DNA of 64,000 bases. Origin: Cavia porcellus (taxonomy: Eukaryota > Chordata > Mammalia > Rodentia > Caviidae). The first letter of the stretch is position 1, and each line of letters opens with the position of its first letter. Below, piece after piece: positions 48,816 through 60,533 of this stretch. The translations under genes were made by a program, and so were the position numbers. The notes beneath the pieces are model-generated. The model saw nothing but the letters and a program-made list of their open reading frames with translations, was not told where the DNA came from and ran no database searches. The stretch spans positions 5,306,743 through 5,370,742 of the forward strand of contig NW_026947499.1 of the NCBI RefSeq assembly GCF_034190915.1, given 5' to 3'.

Positions 48816-51179
48816 TTTGGCTCAAACATTTGTGTGTTTAAGCATTGAGGTTATTTATGTCTATTTACTTTAATGTCCTCATATAATGTTCCATGTTGTG
48901 CAAGAACTGTTATGAATGGTGGATGTTAAATTATGTAGGTGTTATATTGCTACTTGATGCCCACAATTGATGTGCTTATTAAAACAGCTGACAATATAAA
49001 TCACCATAGCTTCACAAACAACAATTTATAGCCTATTTCAAACTCCTGAGGCTGAAAATATTTTATGGCTATTGAAAGCTCAAGCATGAAGCAATTCAAA
49101 CATTTAGCTGGTAACTACTTGAGATCCAGAAATACATCAACTTAGAGTTTGAACCCTTAGAAGAATCAATACCAAATTGGAGCACAGGCCATTGGCTTTG
49201 AATTGTCCAGCTGTTGGAATGCTGGGTCCTGGGCATAGTGGCTTTAGTCCTGCAGCTTATTCATGTGTCTTGCACAAACAGGCTGCTTTCTCAGAGTTAA
49301 CTGTGTGGACAGGAAATGTTACCACCTTATAAAAAGATGCCTTTTCCTGATAAATCTTCCTATGCACTGCCCAAAGAAGTAACATCTCTGTGTCCATGGT
49401 AACCAGTGCTACAAAAGGGAGAAATGAGTGAGCAGAGGGAACATCACCGGCGACACAAACAACACAAATGAGATGACTGAAGGTCATGAGTTCTCTTTAT
49501 ATTACTTGACAAGGCACATAAATCACCGATGCTTTACTCACCTTCTTACTGCTGCCAAAAATATAAGAGAGCACCTCTGTGGGCCCACAGACTCTTAGGA
49601 TCGACTGATGCTGACTGTCTTGCTCCAACAACCACTTTGTACTGCATCTGGCTGCTGCATGAGACCCATTTTCAAGGAATCTCCAAAAGGAAAGAAGAGA
49701 AAAAGGAGGTTGGATTGAGCAAGTCTGTTGATTTGGACCTGTTGTCTTTACACTCTTGGTGAAGACTTAAATGGCTCCTAGTGTTGTCTGTGTGCTTCTC
49801 AATGAGTGAAGTGACCTCAGTCCTTTATGTGCCTTTTAAATCTGTGCCAGCTCTCCTGTTACTCTGGCACTTCTCAAAAAGTTACCTTCTGTCCCAGACT
49901 GTATCTCTCTATCATTTCTCACTCTCTTTCAATTTCTTGCCTCCTAGTTATTACAAAATAACAGAAAGTCCATCTACTGAGGAAGGAGCTCTCAAGGGTG
50001 TGGGAGAATGTTGGAAACTCAGCTAGGCCTGCTGCAGTGCTTGGCAAGAGGTAGGGGGAAAAACAAGAGTGTTCACAGAGTGAAAAGATGGTCTCATACA
50101 GAAGAATGAGTGGTCACTGTGGGTCATATTGAGGAAGTCATCAGGTGGTTTCCCTTGCAGGAATAAAGGTCATCTAGGTGGGACCACAGTCCCTCATTGC
50201 CTCTGCTCCAGGATTCCTCAGGGGGCATTTCAGGTATTTTAGTGACAAAGGCCTTCCCTGATTAGGACAGTACATTCACTGTCACATGTTTGGATTGCTA
50301 GTCAGAAGTGCCAGAGTGTCCCTCAGTAAGTGTGTCAATCACGAGATTGTTTACAGATTTCCAAATCATCCTGAGGTTGAAATACAACATACAGATTGAT
50401 CACTAATGGGGAAAAATCTAATAATTCACCTCAAAAAACTCATGAGAATTCAGTAAATAACAGACATTTGAGGTCAAGCTTATGTGTATCTGAAAAAGTT
50501 GATCTGAGACATCAGCATGTTCATGGGGAAGAGAAAATAACTTAGCTTCTGAGTATTTGAGAAAAATACTTCTAGAATTCATCTCATAACCTGAATTCAC
50601 CTATGTTCTTGGAGCAGGTACAGTTTAAGAGCATGTCCTGTGAAACTCAAGTGATCAAGATTCAAGCCTTATTTAGATTGAGAGGCTGGGCTGTCAACAT
50701 CCTGTAGTATCAGCGTGTTTCTTGTCTTGACTATGACTCCTCTCTACAAAGTCAGCTGCCTGAAAAATTATCAGTCATATTTCTCACTCCTGTTGTCACC
50801 TCCAAGAAAAATCAGATGTGTCACAAAGTAGATTTTGTAGAAAGGACATGCATTTTCAATTTCCAGTGAACAGACTTAGACACAATTAGGCCATTAGGAA
50901 ACAAAATACAAGAACAAAGATTATACTTCCCCAGTTCTCATTTGCAAGATTTACTAGAGCATGTGTCACAATGTCCACGAATTGCAACCACTAATTTCTT
51001 CTCATTAAAGTGTAAAACACATACTAACATGGCCAAATATTGGGACTATGGCTTGGTGAGCATTCTCATGGTGGTAGATACCTATCCACCCACTTCCACA
51101 GCACTTCAGTGTCCAGAATAGAGAATAATTGTGGCATAATAATGTTCTCCCATGGCTTCACAATCAGTGTCCAACTCTG
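48816..51179. other. Unassigned, mostly single-copy DNA
   Basis: No gene or repeat family recognised. Short frames only. Confidence 0.45.
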
Positions 51180-51480
51180 CCACTCCCTTCAGAGAAATAG
51201 AAATAACCTTTTATCATAGTTTTGTGTAATTTTGAAATTCAAGCTGAGGAAATTGTTGAGTATGAATTCTTCTATATTTGGCTTCCTCTACGCCTTTGTA
51301 TGTTGGTGAGATTTGTGCATTTTGCTCTGTGTTGCAGTGATTCATTTTCATCGCTGTGCTCAGCTTTCAGTTGTCTTGCATCGTTCACTTGCACGAGCAC
51401 ACTGCAATATATGTATTCAGTCTCGCATTTGCTAATGTTTTGGTTGCCTCCATGTGTGATTTTTGTGATGAACTCAATTC
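51180..51480 (-). mobile_element. Old LINE-1 fragment, antisense
   Basis: 'ctatatttggcttcctctac', 'ttggtgagatttgtgcat' and 'gtgattcattttcatcgctg' follow the antisense order of an old L1 3' end. Diverged. Confidence 0.45.
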
Positions 51481-51763
51481 ATTGGAGGCCAAGTTCCCCT
51501 TAGGTTTATAGGTTGGGTGGGATGGGAATTCTGGGTCTCAGATGGTTGTTGGCTTAGAATCACTACAAGTTACTGCTGCAAGGAACTGTCTTGAATTCGA
51601 CGTTAAATTGACCCTAAATATGTTTTCTTCAAAAATGCTTTTCTGTCTTAAAATTGAAAACACCATAATATTTGCTCTAGCTGCATAATTTTGATTATCA
51701 AAACATCTTTTGTGTAAGGATCGTATGATGTGAATCAAGGAAAATCAAGTACATTTAGACTGT

Positions 51764-51780
51764 CCTGGGTGCCTTTCTTT
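51764..51780. repeat. Target-site duplication, left copy
   Basis: CCTGGGTGCCTTTCTTT, 17 bases, identical to 58886-58902. It directly precedes the T-rich (antisense poly-A) end of the large L1. Confidence 0.9.
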
Positions 51781-53306
51781 TTCTTTTCTTCCTTTTTTTT
51801 TTATTTTGCTTAAAGGAGAAAAAAACACAGTACAAGTAATACAGACTTTCAAAAAAAACAGTAACAAATCACTAGTTAATAGATTACATATTGTCATTTT
51901 AGAAATAGTTGTTGAAGTTACATGATTAAAGCATAAAAAGTGTACAGTCAAAACAATGAGACTGCAAATAGTTCTGTTCAATGATCCAACAAACACTTAT
52001 TAATATGGTCATCTATCTTAACACACCTAAACACACTTGCAGTTGTATCCTTTAGAGCACTTTTTTTCTTCTCTTTTTTACAACAGCATTTACACATTTT
52101 GGGTTTTATTACTCCCATGATCTTATTACTTACATTTTTGGGGGGGAAGAGAATAAAACCAAATATGACAAAACAAATCAGTCATTCAAAATAAAGGATG
52201 GACATAGTACATGATGTAAAAACAGAATACAGGTAGTCAACAATAATGCCTCTTGCCACCTTAAAAAGAATTGCCAATATCATTAGGTATAATAAAATTG
52301 AACAAAACAGTACAGAACAACACCGATAAAATCTAAACATTGGCAACATTACAAGACTTCCAAAGAAGATAATAGTCAAAACAGAATGGCTGTCATAGTG
52401 AATCTTATTGCCTTCAAAGTAGTTGTCTATACCCTCAAACTTGATACTATCAAACAGAACAGAACAGAGTAAAATCAGTCAAAACAAGATGGTGGGAACA
52501 ATACGGGGCTTCAAATCAAGTAAATAGGAAATCAAAAAAATTACTATAATATATCCTGCTTTTTTGATTTTTTCCCTCAATTAAAAAATAATAATGAAAG
52601 AGTAAATAAATAATTTTTAAAAGGGAGAGACTGATATAAAAGAAGACATAAAAACATAACAATACAAGTCAAAGCCTAACAATTTCAGCAACCTAGTGCT
52701 TCAACACAGATAACCCGACTTATGCTAGTTAACATAGTGTCTATTTCCTTGAGATATTTGAATATAACTTTGTATACTGTGGCATCAAACATTTTAAGGC
52801 AGTGTGAAACTCATCAAGAGGATGAAAGTATTACAGGGTATTTAGAACCAGCTAATGGAAAAGGAACAATGGTTTCTATATTATCTCTTTGCCTATAAAA
52901 TTTTTATTTATACTATCACATATAAAAAATCCACTAAGTTATAACATGATAAAACCAATGGAGACATAAGAACAACAATGTTGTGGGACTTCCAAACAAG
53001 ATGATACTAAATCAGCAATAGCTATTATGATGTCTTGCTTTCTTCAAAATAGTTGTTCATATCATCACAAGCAATAATATCAAACATCTCAGAATAAAGC
53101 TGTTCCAATTAATGAGTGAAAACTTTATAAGGCTTCAAAGCTACATAATAGGGAATCATGATTACCATGTAATTTTATAAATTTGAATCATTTCTTATAA
53201 TAGGTAAGCTATTCGTATTCGTATATGTGAGTTTGATGTATTTCACTTATCAGTATGGTCTCAAGCTTCATCCATTTATTTACAAAAATCTCAACGTGAT
53301 CCTTCT
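51781..53306 (-). other. L1 3' UTR with an internal diverged duplication
   Basis: About 1.5 kb between the ORF2 stop and the A-rich end. Two diverged copies of one block are visible at about 52347-52545 and 52986-53170. Both share, in order, 'gacttccaaa.aagat', 'ttc.aa.tagttgt', 'tatcaaac' and 'ggcttcaaa', spaced alike and offset by about 640 bases. Fragments of the same 3' UTR occur at 12036-12340 and 59697-59965. Confidence 0.7.
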
Positions 53307-55487
53307 TTATAGCTGAGTAGTACTCCATTGTATAAAAATATGCAACTTTTTAATCCATTCCTCAGTTGATGTATACTGAGATTTTTTCCAAGATCTGGCA
53401 ATTACAAACTGAGCTGCTATAATCATGGTTACACATATATCACTGTGGTATGATGCTTTCAGTTCCTCAAGGAATATGTCTAGAAGTGGGATAGCTGAAC
53501 AAATGGAACTTCCAAACCCAGCATTTGGAAAAGTCTCCAGACTGACCTCCACATTGGTTGTACTAGTCTACACTCCCACCAACAGTGCAGGAGAGTTCCT
53601 TTTTCCCCACAGCCTCTCCAGCATTTGTTGTTGATGGTTTTCTTGATCCTGACCATTCTTTCAGGAGTGAGATGAAATCTCAGTGTGGTTGTAATTGGCA
53701 TTTCTCTAATGATTCATGATGATGAACATTTTCTCATGTATTTATCTGCCATTTATATTTCTTCATCTGAGAAGTGTGTATTCATTTCAGATGCTCATTT
53801 TTGGATTGGATCTTTCAATTTTGGGGGTCTCATTTTTTAAAAAATTCTTTTTATGTTTTAGACAGAAGTCTTTTGTCTGAGGGAGAGTTCACTAATATTT
53901 TTTCCCAGTTTGTGGGTTTTCTTTTCACTATGCTGGATATTTCTTTTGACATGCAGAAAGTTTTCAATAAGAGGTGATCCTACTTATTGATTCTGGGAAG
54001 TATTTCCCATGTGGTTTGAGTCCTGCTCATGAATTCTCTACCTACCCCTAGGTCTTCAAGGTTTTTACCCAATTTGTCTTCCAATAGATTTAGTGTTTCT
54101 GTTTTAATATTCAGATCTTTGATCCATTTAGATTTTAATTTAGTACATGGTGATAGGCATGGGTCTAGTTTTAGTTTTCAGCATATGGAGAGCCAGTTTT
54201 TCCAGCACCATTTATTAAAGAGGCTATCGTTCTTTCAGTGAACCTGTTTGGCTCCTTTATCAAAGATAAGGTGATTGAGTGTGTTTGTAGTTGTGGTTGT
54301 ATCTTTTAATCTATTCCACTGATCTTTGACTCTGTTTTGATTCCAGTACTATGTTGATTTTACTACGGTTGCTTTGTAGTATAACTTCAAGTCAGGGATT
54401 GTGATGCCTCCTGCCTTGCCTTTGTTGCTTAGAACTGTCTTTGCTATTCTAGGTTTCTTCTCACACCAGATGAAGTTTAGGAGTGACTTCTCTAGATCTA
54501 TGAAGTATGTTGGTGGTGTTTTTTTGGGATTGCATTGAATCTATATAAAAGTTTTGGGAGAATGGCCATTTTCACAATATTTATTCTTCCTATCCATGAG
54601 CAAGGAATGTCTTTCCATTTTCTGAGATCATCTTCAATTTCTTTTTTCAGTGTATATAATTTTCCCTGTATAGTCTTTCACTTCTTTCATAAGAGTAATT
54701 CCAAAATATTTCATTTTTTTGGTTGCTAGTGTGAAGGGTGTGGCTTCTGATTTCTCTTTCTGTGATTTTGTTGTTAGTGTATAGTAATGCTATTAATTTT
54801 TGAGTGTTGATTTTGTATCCAGCTATATTACTGAATTTATTTATTATGTCTAAGAGTCCTTCAATGGAGTTTAGGGGGTCTTCTATGTAGAGTATCATGT
54901 CATATGCAAACAATGATAATTTAACTTCTTCTTTTCCTATCTTTACCCCTTTTATCTCTCTCTCTTGTCTAAATGCTCTGGCTAGTATTTCCAGTACTGT
55001 ATTAAATAGGAGTGTTGATAAAGAACATCATTGTCTTGAGCCTGATTTTAAAGTAAAAGCCTTCAATTTTTGGCCATTTAGTACGATGTTGGCTGTTGTC
55101 TCGTTGTAGATGGCCTTTATTATATTGAGGTAAAGACCATCTATTCCAATTTTCTGTAAAATCCTTATCATGAATGAATGTTGGACCTTATCAAAAGCTT
55201 TTTCTGCATCTATAGAAATGATCATGCAATTCCTACTTTTTGCTTTATTGATTTGGTGGATTACATTTATTGATTTATGTATGTTGAACCATCTATGCAT
55301 GCCTGGGATGAATCCCTCTTGGTCATGGTGTATAATCTTCTTGATTATTTGCTGCATCCTACTTGCCAATATTTTATTGAGGATTTTTGCATTTGTGTTC
55401 ATTAGTGAGATTGGTCTATAGGTATCTTTTTTAGGTGGTTCTTTCTGAGGTTTTGGTACTAGAGTAATATTTACTTTTAGGAATGAC

Positions 55488-55674
55488 TTCAGTTCTGTTA
55501 TTTCTTTGCTGATTTTCTGTCTGGTTGATCTGTCCCTTGGTGTCAATGGTGTGTTAAGGTCTCCTTTTACAATTGCATTACTGATAATTTGATTTGTCAT
55601 TTCTATTAATACTTGTTTTATATAACTGGGTGCTCTGGAATTTGGTGCATATATATTTAAGATAGTTATTTCTT
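55488..55674 (-). repeat. 187-bp duplicate of the L1 endonuclease segment (second copy)
   Basis: This is the same sequence as 56643-56829, offset by exactly 1155 bases, with only two differences that I can see (55663 and 55670, both T against C). It encodes the stretch from ITILNIYAP to KEITEL. It sits between LLNEVEREE and [17 protein letters not shown], where the L1 family has continuous sequence leading into the reverse-transcriptase core, and it keeps the frame open. Confidence 0.9.
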
Positions 55675-56642
55675 CCCTTTCAACTTCATTGAGGAGTTTG
55701 ACGAGTGTCGGCATTAGGTCTTCTTTGTATTTTTGTAGAATTCTGCAGTGAATCTGTCTGCGCCTGGTCTCTTCTTTGTAGGCAAGGACTTAATTACATT
55801 TTCAATTTCATTAATAGAAATTGGGTTATTCAGCAGTTTTACATCCTCTTGACCTAGCTTTGGTACTTCATATGTTTCTAGGAATCTGTCTATTTCTTCT
55901 GGGTTATCAAACCTTTGAGACTAAAGGTTTTTGAAATAGGTGTTGAAGATCTTCTATTTCTATAGAGTCTAGTGATTTCATCTTTTTCATTTCTTATTGC
56001 ATGAATTTGAGCTTTTTCTTCCCTTTATAAATAACACTGGCTAGGGGATTATCAATTTTATTTATTCTTTCAAAGAACCAAATCTTTGATTCATTGATCC
56101 CTTGGATTGTTTTCTTAGTCTCTATTGCATTGATTTCTGCTCTGATTTTTATAATTTCCTCTCTTATTTTGGCTTTGGCCTTGACTTGCTCTTCTTTTTC
56201 TAGATGTTTGAGGTGTAGCTTCAGTTCTGTTTTCCTGATGTGGAAAGTAAGTGCAATAAATTTTCCTCTGAGTATGGCTTTCATTGCATCCCACAGATTC
56301 CGGTAAGTTGTATTTGCATTTTATTTGCTTATAGGTATTTTTTAATTTCTTCTTTAATTCCCTCTGTGACTCACTGATTACTCGAGTGTGTATTCAGTTT
56401 CTGTGTGTTGTGGGATTTTTGCAGTATCTTTTATCATTAATTTCTAACTTCAAAAGCTATGATCCGATAACATGCAAGGGATAATTTCAACTCCTTTGCA
56501 ATTATTTAAATATATTCTATGAGCTAATATATGGTCTGTTTTAGAGAATGACCCATGTACTGCTGAGAAGAATGTGTATTCTGATTCTGTTGAGTGGAAC
56601 ACTTTGTATTTGTCTGTCACGTCCATTTGTTCACAGGTGTAA

Positions 56643-56829
56643 TTCAGTTCTGTTATTTCTTTGCTGATTTTCTGTCTGGTTGATCTGTCCCTTGGTGTCA
56701 ATGGTGTGTTAAGGTCTCCTTTTACAATTGCATTACTGATAATTTGATTTGTCATTTCTATTAATACTTGTTTTATATAACTGGGTGCTCTGGAATTTGG
56801 TGCATATATATTTAAGACAGTTATCTCTT
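56643..56829 (-). repeat. 187-bp endonuclease segment (original copy)
   Basis: This copy is in its expected place: it is followed, in the protein sense, by NYTCEQMDVTDKYKVFH and then EYTFFSAVHGSFSKTDH, the normal continuation of the L1 endonuclease. It is therefore the source of the extra copy at 55488-55674. Confidence 0.85.
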
Positions 56830-57189
56830 TGTCTTGATGTTTTCTCGTAACAAGTATGTAGTCACATTATTTATCTCTTCTGATCATTGTTGATTTAAAG
56901 TTCACATTGTCTGCTAAGATAATGGCTACTCCTTCTTTTCTGGGGGGTTCCTGTTGCATGAAGTATTGTTTTCCATCCTCTGACTTTCAATCTGTGAATA
57001 TCCTTTTGGGTTAGATAGGTTTCTTGTACACAGCATATGATTGGATTTTGTTTCTTGATCCATTCTGCCAGTCTGTTTCTTTTAATTGGTGCATTGAGAC
57101 CATTTACATTAATGGTTACAATGGTTATATGTTGGTTTATTGGTGACATGTTATCTTTCCACTGTTGCATCTTTTTCTTTCTGTTCTGT

Positions 57190-58189
57190 TTAATTGTCTG
57201 CTTTGCTTAGTGTTTTTTTCCTAAGTTTGTCTAAAGTGTCTTTCAATATATTTTGCAGGGTTGGCTGGGTGATCATTTCACCATTGATTTTGAAGGACAG
57301 TTTTGCAGGGTACATCATTCTAGGTTGGAAATCATTTTCCTTTAAAATCTGGAATATTTCACTCCATGCTCTTCTTGATATTATTGTTTGTGCTGAGAAG
57401 TCAGCTGTGGTTCTGATAGGTTTTCCTTTATAAGTGATCATTCTTTTCTCTCTGACAGCTTTTAATATTCTATTCTTAGGTTGGATTTTGGGGATGGTGA
57501 TTATTATATATCTGGGTGTAGTTTTATTTTGTTTATGACTATTTGGAGTTCTACATGCTTCACTGATCCTGATGTCAGTTTCCATTCTCATGTTTGGGAA
57601 ATTTTCAGCTATTACTTCTCTGAATATCCTCTTGATGTCCTTGATGTCATCCCCTTCTTTTTCATTAATCCCTATCAATCTTATGTTGTTTTTTTTTTGC
57701 ATCATCTTGCAGTTGTTGAATTGTTATTTCCTGATTCCTTGTTATTTTTAAAAGAACTTTCCTTTCCTGTTCACTAGCTGAAATATTGTCTTCAAGGTCT
57801 GAAATTCTATCTTCACTTTCATTGAGGGGGTTTTTATAGCTTTCAGTGGAATTTTTGATTTCCTTTATATCTCTGTGCATCTGCTTTATGTAGTCTGTTT
57901 GTTTCTTATATTGCTCATCTAGGGATTCTATCTTTTTGTTTAGTTCCTCCAATTTTTTAACTGTGTCTTCTTTAGATATATTCAGCATTTCTTTTATCTT
58001 CTTTTACCTGGGAGATTATTTCTAGTTTGAATTCCTTTAAAGCTTCCCAGAATTGCTTATTTATTTCAGTTGCTATTATGTCTGATATTTGAGGTGGATG
58101 GCATAATTTTCTTCCATATACATCACTCCTAATGTTTCTTTGGATGGGCTGGAGGTTTGAGATTGTAATTTGGTCTTTTGTTTTGTCAT
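57190..58189 (-). pseudogene. L1 ORF1 (RNA-binding chaperone protein), broken
   Basis: ORF1p coats L1 RNA as a coiled-coil trimer. The start ATG is at 58187-58189. The coiled-coil part (KKLEELNKKIESLDEQYKK and onward) reads from about 57988 to 57690. The RRM and C-terminal domain (RLIGINEKEGDDI..., RTTADFSAQTIISRRAW) reads in another frame from 57705 to 57190. At least three frame changes are visible: near 58110, near 58000, and in the A-run at 57687-57697 where the coiled coil passes into the RRM. The total span of about 1.0 kb is normal for the family. The gap to ORF2 is about 20 bases, as in other L1s. Confidence 0.85.
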
Positions 58190-58229
58190 TTTCCTATATT
58201 TCTAGATTACAAGTGTTTCAAGTGTTATT

Positions 58230-58885
58230 CTAAGGCTTCTTCAGGGTCTGCTGGAAATCCTTTTCTATGCCCTCAGCTCCTGGGACTCTGGCACCCAGTT
58301 CCCTGGATTGATAGAGAGTCACTGGAGGTGGAATAGGCCAGCTCAAGACCAGCCTCTGGAACCAATGGCACCCAACTGCTTGCTTAGCACTCCACAGTTG
58401 GCCAAGCACAGCCAGGGAGGCTGATGCCAGCTCCCTGGACCTGCTGTGTTGCTCCAGGGCACCCAGAAGCCACGAGCTTCCCTGGCCAGGGCCAAGAGAG
58501 GGTCCCAAACAAGAAGGACTCGGAAGAAACTGCGCGGGGCACTTACGCCAGGCCACGGGACCTCTGGAACCGGTAGCGCCTACCTGCTTGCTTAGAACAC
58601 CACAGTCCACGAAGCACAGCTGGGAACAGGAAGGTGGGTGCCAGGGCCCCAGACCCACTGAGCTGCTCCAGTGCACCTGGAAGCTATGAGGGTCCCAAAT
58701 AAGCTGGACTCAAGGGAAAGTGTGCAGGGCACTTACACCAGGCCATGGGGCCTCTGGAACTGGTGGCGCCCACCTGCTTGCTTAGAACTCCATAGCCTAC
58801 CAAGGACAGCCAGGAACAGGGAGGCAGATGCCAGCACCCCAGACTCACTGAGCTGCTCCAGTGCACCTGGAAGCCGCGAGGTTCC
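58230..58885 (-). promoter_or_regulatory. L1 5' UTR of about three tandem monomers
   Basis: The GC-rich 5' end is built of repeated units. The anchor cctctggaac begins at 58353, 58561 and 58751, giving spacings of 208 and 190 bases. The anchor ggtcccaaa occurs at 58501 and 58691, again 190 apart. Each unit also carries a 'tgcttgcttag' block and a 'cagccaggga' or similar block. Monomeric 5' UTRs act as internal Pol II promoters in mouse L1s, so a similar role is inferred. Mirror frames on both strands here are by-products. Confidence 0.75.
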
Positions 58886-58902
58886 CCTGGGTGCCTTTCT
58901 TT
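58886..58902. repeat. Target-site duplication, right copy
   Basis: Identical over 17 bases to 51764-51780. It marks the 5' boundary of the L1. Confidence 0.9.
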
Positions 58903-59527
58903 CATTGCAAATCCTGCTCATAGTGTTTGAACAGTTGATTCTTCTTGCTGTCTCACTGTGAGCTCTTCTGGTACTGTGAAATACCCTTTCTTCCCTTTCC
59001 CTGTGGTTGCTTGGCCACAGCAAAGCAGTCTATGTAAGAGAAATGGAAATAACAAAAAGTCAAGGAAAAGAAGTCCATGCCTTGCCTGTACAGTGCAGAA
59101 TTCTGTCTCACCTCGGGAAATCTCAATCCAATACCACCATGTGTCTCAGGTTTATTTCTTCCCTGTGGGAGCTCACAAGGTCAGTGCTAGCAGGAGCTTT
59201 GTAACCTCTGAGGCCACACTCACTGACCAGCATCCCTCACCGAGGAAAATAGGTTTCTGCTGGCACTGTCTTTGTATCAGTGACTGAGCTGCGGCTCTCA
59301 ATCAACCCTGAAATGTTATAATTGAGGGCCTGCTGTCTCTTCTTGTCTCCTGGAGATCAAAGTACTTTCACAGAAGTGTGGAAATATTTTTCAGAAAGGC
59401 TGAATTCCAACAAGAAACTGTAAGTTTACCCTTTAGCACCTTGAGTCCTTTTGTTTTTATAGCTTCAATTCAGGAAAAACAAATGTAGTGTAACATAAGC
59501 TTGAAAGATATCAACATATGAAGTTTG
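58903..59527. other. Unassigned DNA
   Basis: Continues the sequence that lay next to 51763 before the L1 inserted. No gene recognised. Confidence 0.4.
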
Positions 59528-59592
59528 AGGAGAGAGAGATAGAGAGACAGACAAACAGAGACAGACAGAGACAGAGACAGAGAGAGAGACAA

Positions 59593-59633
<41 letters not shown>

Positions 59634-59656
59634 CAGAGAGAGACAGAGAGTGAGAG
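59528..59656. repeat. (GA)n/(GACA)n simple repeat
   Basis: About 130 bases of purine-rich repeat with C at regular places. Confidence 0.95.
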
Positions 59657-59696
59657 TTTCCTATAAGAAGCTATGATGAGGCTGGGTGGGGAGAAC

Positions 59697-59965
59697 TGAA
59701 TTATTTTATTTAAAAATACACATATAAAAAACAGGGGAGATTAAGATGAAAAAGGACATAACACAAGTCAGAACAGAACAATTTAAGCAACATAATGTTT
59801 CACCACAGGAAAACACGACATAACAATAGTTATCAGTGTCCCTTTCCTTGAAATATTTGAGTATGCCTTCGTATACGATCAAACATAACAAGAAAGTATA
59901 AAATCATTCAAGAGGGTAAAAGTATTACAGGGTATTTAGAACCAACTAACAGAAAATGGACAACA
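59697..59965 (-). mobile_element. L1 3' UTR fragment, antisense
   Basis: Collinear with 52600-52860 of the large L1. Shared blocks include 'aatttaagcaacataatgtt' (compare the 52680s), 'tttccttgaaatatttgagt' and 'gtattacagggtatttagaacca', the last nearly identical to 52831-52852. It is a small fragment of a related older copy. Confidence 0.75.
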
Positions 59966-60533
59966 GAACCAAAATTTTATTCCACATGTTGCAGGCATCA
60001 GAGGGACTGTGGGTCGCTTTCCAAGGTACTGATCCCTGGGGCTCCAAACACAATAAGCACCACCAAGCTGCAGGGAGTAGAAATACAGACAGGTTCCCAA
60101 ATCTTCTTGCACACTAGAAATTATACAGTTTGTTCCTTAAGAGGGAAACAAACTGGTTAGATCCTGCTGTTATCCAAATACCACATCACAGTGAAAGATA
60201 AAAGCAAAAGCACAGAAGTTTCAGATGGGTCTGTAGTTTGCACTTCATAAATTTGACTCAGTATTGGGTGAGAAAGCTCAAATCATGGGGAAACGCTGCT
60301 GGGGAAGTCAAGCTCCTACACCTTCATTAACCTGAGAAGGAGCTGGGAGTCATACATGAGTGGTGGGATGAGTGAGGCCAGAGCTAATCGGGCTCTATCA
60401 GAGGTGCCTTAGGGACCTGCAGTGTCCTGACATCTCACCTGCTGACGGTGACCTCCATAATGGAAAGGACACGGCTTAAACTCAGTCTAGGGGCATTAAG
60501 TGTGCACTGAGGCTAAATATGGCTCAGCACAGC
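59966..60533. other. Unassigned DNA
   Basis: No gene or repeat recognised. Confidence 0.4.

Larger units (their letters stand above)
53307..57170 (-). pseudogene. L1 ORF2 (endonuclease and reverse transcriptase), broken
   Basis: The protein normally nicks target DNA and copies L1 RNA. Endonuclease: NVNGLN and CCVQETYL lie in the 56895-57170 frame; GDLNTPL, with expected catalytic residues, and SDHSF lie in 56450-56755. A frameshift falls in the C-run at 56941-56947. Reverse transcriptase: motif [12 protein letters not shown] is present (Asp codon at 55208-55210), but the FADD box reads FAYD (Tyr codon at 54902-54904). The C-terminal Cys box [18 protein letters not shown] is intact at 53570-53623. 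A 187-bp copy of the endonuclease segment is inserted at 55488-55674, in frame. The length is close to normal for L1 ORF2 (about 3.8 kb). Its several frameshifts, the FAYD change and the insertion make function very unlikely. Confidence 0.9.
51781..58885 (-). mobile_element. Near full-length LINE-1, about 7.1 kb
   Basis: The element is in minus orientation with every expected part: A-rich tail (T-rich at 51781-51802), 3' UTR, ORF2, ORF1 and a GC-rich 5' UTR. It is flanked by a perfect 17-bp duplication, so this is one insertion rather than a mosaic of fragments. Both ORFs are broken by frameshifts and stops, so it cannot now move by itself. The intact TSD and retained length indicate that it is much younger than the other L1 pieces here. 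It lies in otherwise unassigned DNA and interrupts no visible gene. Confidence 0.9.

Noticed and set aside
58230..59023. Long frames on both strands upstream of the L1
   Set aside because: They are mirror frames of the GC-rich monomeric L1 5' UTR; the tandem structure and the TSD explain the region.
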